A stretch of 11,140 nt of DNA from CAZDME01 sp964506785 [NCBI: uncultured bacterium] (GTDB taxonomy: Bacteria > CAZDME01 > JAYEMH01), in contig CAZDME010000005.1 in assembly GCA_964506785.1 (NCBI GenBank), positions 4,117-15,256 of the forward strand, in the 5' to 3' direction. Below the pieces are notes generated by a model. It saw only the letters and a program-made list of their open reading frames with translations, had not been told where the DNA came from and searched no databases. Positions 6,571 through 11,140 of this stretch are shown here, piece by piece (the stretch's first letter is position 1; each line of letters starts with the position of its first letter). The position numbers and the translations under genes are program-made.

Positions 6571-8193
6571 TTATAAAACCAGCTCTGCTTCTAAACTAAA
6601 TTCGATGAACTCCCGCTCATCCATCTTCACCGAATGAGAAGCTAAAGGTTCCACCCTTTCAATATAGGCGGTGGCCTCTTGCAGTTTTTGCATAAAGTCA
6701 TTTATTGCTTCGTATGAGGCGCCTTTGCCCTTTATTAAAAGAAATTTTTTTATTTTTTCCTCGGCTCTTTCCGATTCTTTAGGGAAGTAGAAATTATCCA
6801 GCCAAATGTCTGGAGTCAAACTTTTCCCCACAGCTCTCATTAACTCCAGGCCCATCATTTTTTTTGCCAGGAACTGATACATCGTTTGAGCCTTGTTTTC
6901 CAGGAGAGCCTCTTCTTTCTTAAGCCTTTCTATTTTGGGGCGGTAAACTCCATATTCATCCCGATAAATTTCTTGAGTTTCAATCAGTTTATTCTGCCAG
7001 CGGGCAGAACTTTGATGAAAGAGCCAAACCCCGCCGCTAAGAATTATCAAAAAGGCAATTATGGTAAAAAACGTATATTCATTTTTTTTATGGCGGGCCT
7101 TTCTCTTGAGTAGTTCTTGAGAAAGAAGATTGATTTCTACGGCGCATTTTACCTTGCCCCGCAGGGCTAACCCGGCGGCAACGGCAAAAAGATGCTGGTG
7201 GGCATCAAGGCTATCCCATTTATCTTCGACAAAAATCGCGGCGTCCGGTTTCTTCTTTATCCGTTTAAAGCAGTTAACAATCTTTACCTCCAATCCCAGG
7301 CTGGTAGCAAAGAAACCTTTTAAAGTGGCGAGTTGGCTGCTGCCGCCGGCTAAAATTACCTCGCCAATGGTTAAGCCTTCAACTTGACTTCGATAGTAAC
7401 CGATGGCATGTTGAATCTCCACTATTAAATCTTCCATAATGGGCCTGATAACTTTTCTCACCTCTTCCTGGGGGTAACCCTCTAATCCGCCCTTTTTTAT
7501 CCGTTCCGCTTCGTGATAAGAAAGGCCGAATTCTTTCTGCAAAGCTTGAGTAAAGTTATTTCCGCCGATAGGGAAACTTCTTGTCCAGACATTTTCCCTT
7601 TTAAATATGGCGATATCGGTGGATTCAGCGCCAATGTCAATAAGGGCTACGCCTCTTTCTCCGTCTAAATAATCCTGGTTGTAACGGACACAATTGTAAA
7701 ATGCCAAAGGCGAGACATCGACTATATCAGCCGGCAGGTGGGAGGTGAGTTTTTTCTGGACGTCTTGGATTAAATCAATCTTTATGGCTACCAGGAGAAC
7801 TTCCATCTCCAGAATTTTTTTACGCTTTAAGAGATAATAATCCCAAACCACTTCATCAAGGGAAAAAGGGATCTGCTGCTGGGCTTCATATTTTATTACC
7901 TGTTCAATTTTACTTTCGGGCACCGGGGGGAGTTTAATCAAGCGGATTAAAACGGATTGGCCGGGCACAGAAGTAACTATGGAAGCGCCTTTAATATTAA
8001 GAGAAGAAAGTAATTTAGCTAACTTTTTAGCCAGGAGCTGGCCTTTCTGAGCAGGAGTGGAGGCCGGGTCGGTCTTCAAGGTAACAAGCCCGGCTTGATT
8101 TAAAGTTAACCCAGCTTTGCTTTCTTTTAATTCAACTACCTTGATACAATTCGACCCGAGATCTATTCCAATAACATCTTTAGACTTTACCAT
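6571..8193 (-). CDS. pilM: PilM-PilN fusion protein (GspL-like layout)
   Basis: First gene of the pilus-type cluster, 540 aa. Residues 1-350 are PilM, an actin-like cytoplasmic ATP-binding protein: phosphate-1 motif IGIDLGSNCIKVVEL (8-22), phosphate-2 motif VALIDIGAESTDIAIF (182-197) and adenosine motif LAGGSSQLATLKGFF (281-295). At 354-360 stands INLLSQE, the conserved motif found at the N-terminus of PilN, where it docks into a PilM groove. A transmembrane helix (about 373-393), a coiled coil (about 395-440) and a periplasmic alpha/beta domain (about 450-540) follow, as in PilN. No separate pilN lies between this gene and pilO, so the two are fused in one chain, as GspL of type II secretion is. 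An in-frame TAA lies four codons upstream of the ATG; AAGGA is 12 nt away, a long spacing. Confidence 0.93.
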   Translation of the reverse strand: MVKSKDVIGIDLGSNCIKVVELKESKAGLTLNQAGLVTLKTDPASTPAQKGQLLAKKLAKLLSSLNIKGASIVTSVPGQSVLIRLIKLPPVPESKIEQVIKYEAQQQIPFSLDEVVWDYYLLKRKKILEMEVLLVAIKIDLIQDVQKKLTSHLPADIVDVSPLAFYNCVRYNQDYLDGERGVALIDIGAESTDIAIFKRENVWTRSFPIGGNNFTQALQKEFGLSYHEAERIKKGGLEGYPQEEVRKVIRPIMEDLIVEIQHAIGYYRSQVEGLTIGEVILAGGSSQLATLKGFFATSLGLEVKIVNCFKRIKKKPDAAIFVEDKWDSLDAHQHLFAVAAGLALRGKVKCAVEINLLSQELLKRKARHKKNEYTFFTIIAFLIILSGGVWLFHQSSARWQNKLIETQEIYRDEYGVYRPKIERLKKEEALLENKAQTMYQFLAKKMMGLELMRAVGKSLTPDIWLDNFYFPKESERAEEKIKKFLLIKGKGASYEAINDFMQKLQEATAYIERVEPLASHSVKMDEREFIEFSLEAELVL

Positions 8194-8307
8194 TGAGACA
8201 ATTTATCCTTCTATTGGCGTGTTTTTTGGTAGGTAAGATATCTAATGGAGACATTTGCTGGTATGAAATCAGGGAACATTAAGCTTTTACAGCATCTGTA
8301 TAGGGTA

Positions 8308-8336
8308 AGTATAGCATAGAAAGGGCTAAAAGTCAA
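8308..8336 (-). promoter_or_regulatory. Sigma70-like promoter for the pilM-pilO-pilP-pilQ cluster
   Basis: On the minus strand TTGACT (8331-8336) and TATACT (8308-8313) are separated by 17 bp, each one mismatch from consensus. Transcription would start near 8301, giving a leader of about 107 nt before the pilM ATG. Near the start of this leader is a perfect small inverted repeat ACAG-ATG-CTGT (8289-8299). The leader shows no riboswitch I recognise. A possible 22-codon upstream ORF runs from ATG at 8279 to TAG at 8211, but it has no ribosome site. Confidence 0.8.
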
Positions 8337-8380
8337 ATAAAATTCCGCCCCCGGTTAATTACCTTTTCCCAGTCTCAATT

Positions 8381-8395
8381 TCAGATAAAATCTGA
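8381..8395. repeat. Inverted repeat TCAGAT-AAA-ATCTGA between the glycosidase-like gene and the pil promoter
   Basis: A perfect 6-bp stem with a 3-base loop lies 6 nt after the stop of the glycosidase-like gene. On the minus strand no T-run follows, so a canonical intrinsic terminator is not supported. It could be a weak 3'-end hairpin or a dyad operator about 45 bp upstream of the pil -35 element. The rest of this 208-base intergenic stretch holds the pil promoter and its leader. Confidence 0.45.
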
Positions 8396-8401
8396 TCTGA
8401 T

Positions 8402-9751
8402 TTATCTCGAATATCCCCGGGATTCGGTCTGTATAGTTCGAAATAAATCGGAAACACCTTGATAGCCCGGCTTTGGGTTGCGGTAGGCATCGGTAATGCC
8501 CCAGTGTTCTTCGATATGATTATCTTGGACCCGAGGGTTACCGGCTTTCCACCATTCATCGGCCCATTCAAAGATTATAATACCGGAAAGATTCTCACCG
8601 GTGTTTATAATCTGCCTTTTAATAATTTCCCCCTGCCTTCCGCCTTTACAGAAAGTGCTATAGCCGGTTTCGGCAATATAGACGGGTTTATCGTATTCCT
8701 GTGATACATTTACCATTTTATCGATATCTGCCTGGGCTTTACTTTGGGTATAAATACCTTCAAACCAGCCGCTCTCCCGTCCAAGGCCGACAAAAGCGTG
8801 AATGCCAATGGCATCTAAAAAATCAAAGCCTAAATTATATCCCGGTAAATCCAGGATATTAGAGCCGGTCACCGGATGCTTGGTATCTTCCGTCTTAATG
8901 GCCTGATAAATCTCTTTTAAAAATTGATTTACTTTTCCGAAACCGAAGCGGCTGACTACGTTACCGGCTGGTTCCCAATGAAAAGGGGCGTCATTCCAGA
9001 TATTCCACATAAGTATCGAAGGGCGCAGTTTATCGCGCCTGACAATCCGCAATGCCTCATTAATAAGTTTCTCTCTTTCTTCCTCAGAGTCATAATTTGT
9101 CTTACTGTTAGGATAGATAATAGTCTCTATAACCATAAGATTATACTTCTCGGCTAAATCCAAAAGTTTAGGCGGCAGGGGAGCATAGGTGCGGATGGTA
9201 TTTGCCCCTAACTCTTTAATCATCTGGAAATCCTTTTCCCAGATAGATTCAGGAATATCCTGAAATCTCGCCATCTTGGGATAGTTAAGGCTGTAATCTA
9301 TACCTTTGATAAAAAAGGGCTTTCCGTCTTTATAAATCCGGCAATTAGAAATTTTTATCTTGGGCAGCTCCTGTTCGGCCTTTTCTTCCGGAGTTACCCA
9401 GAGCCCTTGATACTTAACCAGACCTCTTTTAATTTGCTTCGCTTCAAATTCTTTTCTTCTCTTATCAGCCTCGCTCCATTTTTCTTTTTCCTCTGTTTCT
9501 ACCGCTTCCTTCCCTTTATCGTTTATTTTTTCTATTTTTTCAATCTCGTCCCGATTCACCCCGATTACGCCCATCCTTATTCTTAAAAAAATGCGTTCGT
9601 CATCCTGCCGTTCGATTATCCCGGTCATCTTCCGCCCGTTTTTGAGGTGAATCACGTCAGAAAACGCTTTAGACTGATAAAGGACAACAGCAAAAACGAG
9701 AAGACATAAATATACTAACGCTAATATCCAGTTTCTGTCTTTTTCCATCAT
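8402..9751 (-). CDS. Exported GH2-like TIM-barrel glycosidase-family protein with N-terminal envelope domain
   Basis: Exported or membrane-anchored protein of 449 aa; substrate unknown. A hydrophobic helix (about 8-26) is an uncleaved anchor or a signal peptide cut near KAFS-D. Residues 31-75 form a small beta domain starting DVIHLKNGRKMTGII, followed by a charged linker and GLVKYQGLWVTPEEK (110-124). Residues 130-440 resemble the GH2 C-terminal TIM barrel: FFIKGIDYSLNYP (146-158), LGANTIRTYAPLP (181-193), SILMWNIWND (245-254), VYIAETGYST (357-366), IIIFEWADEWW (391-401) and EEHWGITDAYRNPKPGY (414-430). Glu361 is the likely nucleophile. The position of the GH2 acid/base Glu is Asp254, so activity may be altered. 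Start is one of two adjacent ATGs (9751 or 9748); no good Shine-Dalgarno is visible. It lies 24 nt after the ATPase gene, possibly cotranscribed. Confidence 0.82.
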   Translation of the reverse strand: MMEKDRNWILALVYLCLLVFAVVLYQSKAFSDVIHLKNGRKMTGIIERQDDERIFLRIRMGVIGVNRDEIEKIEKINDKGKEAVETEEKEKWSEADKRRKEFEAKQIKRGLVKYQGLWVTPEEKAEQELPKIKISNCRIYKDGKPFFIKGIDYSLNYPKMARFQDIPESIWEKDFQMIKELGANTIRTYAPLPPKLLDLAEKYNLMVIETIIYPNSKTNYDSEEEREKLINEALRIVRRDKLRPSILMWNIWNDAPFHWEPAGNVVSRFGFGKVNQFLKEIYQAIKTEDTKHPVTGSNILDLPGYNLGFDFLDAIGIHAFVGLGRESGWFEGIYTQSKAQADIDKMVNVSQEYDKPVYIAETGYSTFCKGGRQGEIIKRQIINTGENLSGIIIFEWADEWWKAGNPRVQDNHIEEHWGITDAYRNPKPGYQGVSDLFRTIQTESRGYSR

Positions 9752-9775
9752 TTAATATCGAACCGCCATACCTAT

Positions 9776-10975
9776 TTATTTTTCTTTCTGCTTAATCTGG
9801 AAACCTGTAGAGAATTTTTCAAAAGTCGCAAGATGAATCTGGCAATCCCTATACATTATGTCTTTTTCTATTTCCCCATTGATAATATAAGCTGATTTAA
9901 CATCCGGATATCTCGCAAGGAATCTCTTAAGGCCTGAAGGGATATCTAAAGAAGTTATCTTGCTTTTAACTTCGATAGGAATAGGAATTCTATTTTTAAG
10001 AAGAACAAAATCGACTTCCCCGCCGTCTTTAGTCCTCCAAAATTTAATTTCCATATTAGGCGCAAGCATAGCCTGCAGTTTCAAGAATACAAACGATTCC
10101 AAAATAACACCTTTATCGTGACGGTCGTCAATAACGGAAAAATCTTTCAAAAGCATATTCCTAACGCCTAAATCGTACAAATAGGCTTTGCATGACTTCT
10201 TTAACTCGTTCCCCAAGTTTTTCGAATAACTATAAATGCGATAACTAACGTAAGTCTGTTCAAGAATATCAAGGTAGCGGTTGATGGCTTTCGAACTCAA
10301 GCCTACTTCGCTACTTAAAGAATGCACAGAAATTGTTGAACCTTGATTCTGGGCTAAAAGGTACAAAAGATGATTGAAGGCGCGGATATTCTCTTCCTTG
10401 ATGAGCGATTTAACATCTTTAAGAATGTAGCTTCCTACAAGCTCATTTAAAATTTGTTGTTTTCTTTCTTTAGAATCGGTGTGGGTTAACCCTGGCATGC
10501 CGCCAAAACGCAGGTAATCATCAAATGTAAACTCCGGACAATTATTTCTGATTTCAGAATACTCTAAAGGGTAAATGCGGTATAAAAATTTTCTGCCCGC
10601 CAGACTTTCTTTCAGATGCTTATGAATCTCTAAAGAAGACGAGCCGGAACAGATAATTTTAATCTTCTTTCTGGAGTCAAAAATGGCTTTGAATATCTTG
10701 GAAATATTACGCACATATTGAAACTCATCAATAAAGACAATTTCTCCGGATTTACTTATTATTTGCACAATCTCTTTGTCCGGGCGGTTAAAATCGGCTA
10801 ATACCTGGGGTTGTTCTAAATCAAAAAAAACTGTTTTTAACCCCTTTTGTTTAGCGTAATTTTCCAGTATACGCAGAAGTGTCGTCTTGCCAACTTGACG
10901 AGGCCCAAGAAGAATAACGATTTCTGGTTGGGTTAATTCTTGGCGCAATTTATTTAAAATATTACGTTTAATCAT
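9776..10975 (-). CDS. AAA_14 / DUF4143 family ATPase
   Basis: ATPase of 399 aa from a family common in archaea and bacteria, often in accessory regions, whose cellular role is largely unknown. The N-terminal AAA domain has Walker A GPRQVGKT (24-31), Walker B IVFIDEFQ (79-86), a sensor-like IICSGSSS (107-114) and AGRKFLYRIYPLEYSE (126-141), all typical of AAA_14. A winged-helix-like segment lies at about 215-243 (ISVHSLSSEVGLSSKAINRY). The C-terminal DUF4143 region includes YLYDLGVRNML (265-275), a conserved ESFVF (293-297), and GGEVDFVLL...IPIEVKSK (318-339). The last segment has the D...ExK pattern of PD-(D/E)XK nuclease-like folds (Asp322, Glu335, Lys337). It is full length, with no truncation seen. 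The ATG sits only 10 nt from the -10 element, and no Shine-Dalgarno precedes it. Its function here cannot be told from context. Confidence 0.93.
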   Translation of the reverse strand: MIKRNILNKLRQELTQPEIVILLGPRQVGKTTLLRILENYAKQKGLKTVFFDLEQPQVLADFNRPDKEIVQIISKSGEIVFIDEFQYVRNISKIFKAIFDSRKKIKIICSGSSSLEIHKHLKESLAGRKFLYRIYPLEYSEIRNNCPEFTFDDYLRFGGMPGLTHTDSKERKQQILNELVGSYILKDVKSLIKEENIRAFNHLLYLLAQNQGSTISVHSLSSEVGLSSKAINRYLDILEQTYVSYRIYSYSKNLGNELKKSCKAYLYDLGVRNMLLKDFSVIDDRHDKGVILESFVFLKLQAMLAPNMEIKFWRTKDGGEVDFVLLKNRIPIPIEVKSKITSLDIPSGLKRFLARYPDVKSAYIINGEIEKDIMYRDCQIHLATFEKFSTGFQIKQKEK

Positions 10976-10985
10976 CTTATTGACA

Positions 10986-11014
10986 AATATAACCTATTGG
11001 GTCAAGAAAGTCAA
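10986..11014 (-). promoter_or_regulatory. Sigma70-like promoter for the DUF4143 ATPase gene
   Basis: On the minus strand TTGACT (11009-11014) and TATATT (10986-10991) are 17 bp apart, both close to consensus. The -10 ends only 10 nt before the ATG, so a normal start would leave a leader of about 2-4 nt. GTCAAGAA occurs twice in tandem (11001-11008 and 11010-11017), and TTGAC at 10980-10984 is an inverted partner of GTCAA at 11001-11005, so an operator overlapping the promoter is possible. Confidence 0.78.
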
Positions 11015-11029
11015 GAAGAACTTCCTTTT

Positions 11030-11045
11030 TAAAAAAGCTTTTTTA
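11030..11045. repeat. 16-bp perfect A/T palindrome TAAAAAAGCTTTTTTA
   Basis: Perfect palindrome with a central GC, beginning 16 bp upstream of the -35 of the ATPase promoter. Its A and T tracts could act as an UP element for RNA polymerase or as a bent site. As RNA it could fold, but an A-U stem without GC pairs is a poor terminator. Confidence 0.5.
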
Positions 11046-11140
11046 GATTAGCAAATCAACTATTCTTCCCGCCAGAAAAGGAATTGGACGGGCTGGAACG
11101 GGCGGCTATTACGCGATCCTTGTCTTTTTCGTGCAGGCTG
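11046..11140. other. Window-end segment, no supportable gene
   Basis: This 95-base end is more GC-rich than the promoter next to it. It is open in a plus-strand frame from the TAG at about 11044 to the window end, giving 30 codons that include GTGGYYAILVFFVQA, without a start codon. One minus-strand frame reads 27 codons into a TGA and another reads 26 codons into a TAG. None has enough length or a recognised motif to call. It may be the tail of a neighbouring minus-strand gene or part of an intergenic repeat element. Confidence 0.3.

Noticed and set aside
8381-8395. Intrinsic terminator after the glycosidase-like gene
   Set aside because: The 6-bp stem is AT-rich and no T-run follows on the minus strand, so it is recorded only as an inverted repeat.
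8359-8571. 70-codon minus-strand ORF overlapping the end of the glycosidase-like gene
   Set aside because: Most of it is out of frame within the conserved C-terminal EEHWGITDAYRNPKPGY region, and it has no family resemblance.
11030-11045. Intrinsic terminator at the A/T palindrome
   Set aside because: The stem is almost entirely A-U with no GC-rich core; its place just upstream of a strong promoter fits an UP element better.
11046-11140. Partial gene at the window end (either strand)
   Set aside because: Only 26-30 codons are visible in each open frame, no start codon or known motif supports any of them, and competing frames on both strands are equally open.
1-11140. tRNA, rRNA, CRISPR array, insertion sequence or prophage
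   Set aside because: No regularly spaced repeats, transposase or integrase motifs, terminal inverted repeats or structured-RNA signatures were seen; nearly all bases are accounted for by the seven minus-strand genes.

Overview
The window looks like a piece of a Gram-negative-type (diderm), moderately AT-rich bacterial chromosome, probably from an uncultured lineage. An outer-membrane secretin and a PilM/N/O/P-like inner-membrane complex show the diderm envelope. The short LKNG...G.I.. envelope domain and GLWVTPEE segment of the glycosidase-like gene, the TPR-containing secretin and the polA layout resemble what I recall from Candidatus Omnitrophota and neighbouring PVC-type genomes. That taxonomic guess is inference only (about 50%).

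All seven genes lie on the minus strand, so transcription runs from high to low coordinates. From the right: a 95-base end segment without a supportable gene; a sigma70-like promoter (10986-11014); an AAA_14/DUF4143 ATPase (9776-10975); an exported GH2-like TIM-barrel protein (8402-9751); a 208-base intergenic region with a second strong sigma70-like promoter (8308-8336); then the tightly packed cluster pilM-pilN fusion (6571-8193), pilO (5819-6559), pilP-like (5332-5817) and pilQ (2654-5335). After an 80-base gap come a stand-alone 5'-3' exonuclease (1710-2573) and a Klenow-like DNA polymerase I (3-1616).

The four pilus/secretion genes form one envelope-spanning machine. The cytoplasmic actin-like PilM part carries its own PilN partner, including the INLL motif that in other bacteria sits at the N-terminus of a separate PilN. 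PilO and the PilP-like protein extend through the periplasm, and a TPR-bearing secretin forms the outer-membrane gate. The fused PilMN has the layout of GspL from type II secretion, so the cluster combines type IV pilus-type sequences with a T2SS-like gene layout. No pilin, prepilin peptidase or PilB/PilT motor is in the window.

DNA polymerase I is encoded as two ORFs that divide at the boundary between the 5' nuclease and the polymerase. They are in the same frame, with TAG and TAA stops between them. The polymerase ORF keeps all polymerase motifs but has a shrunken, catalytically dead 3'-5' exonuclease domain. Other points worth attention are an Asp in place of the expected GH2 acid/base Glu, and a DUF4143 ATPase whose promoter predicts an almost leaderless mRNA.
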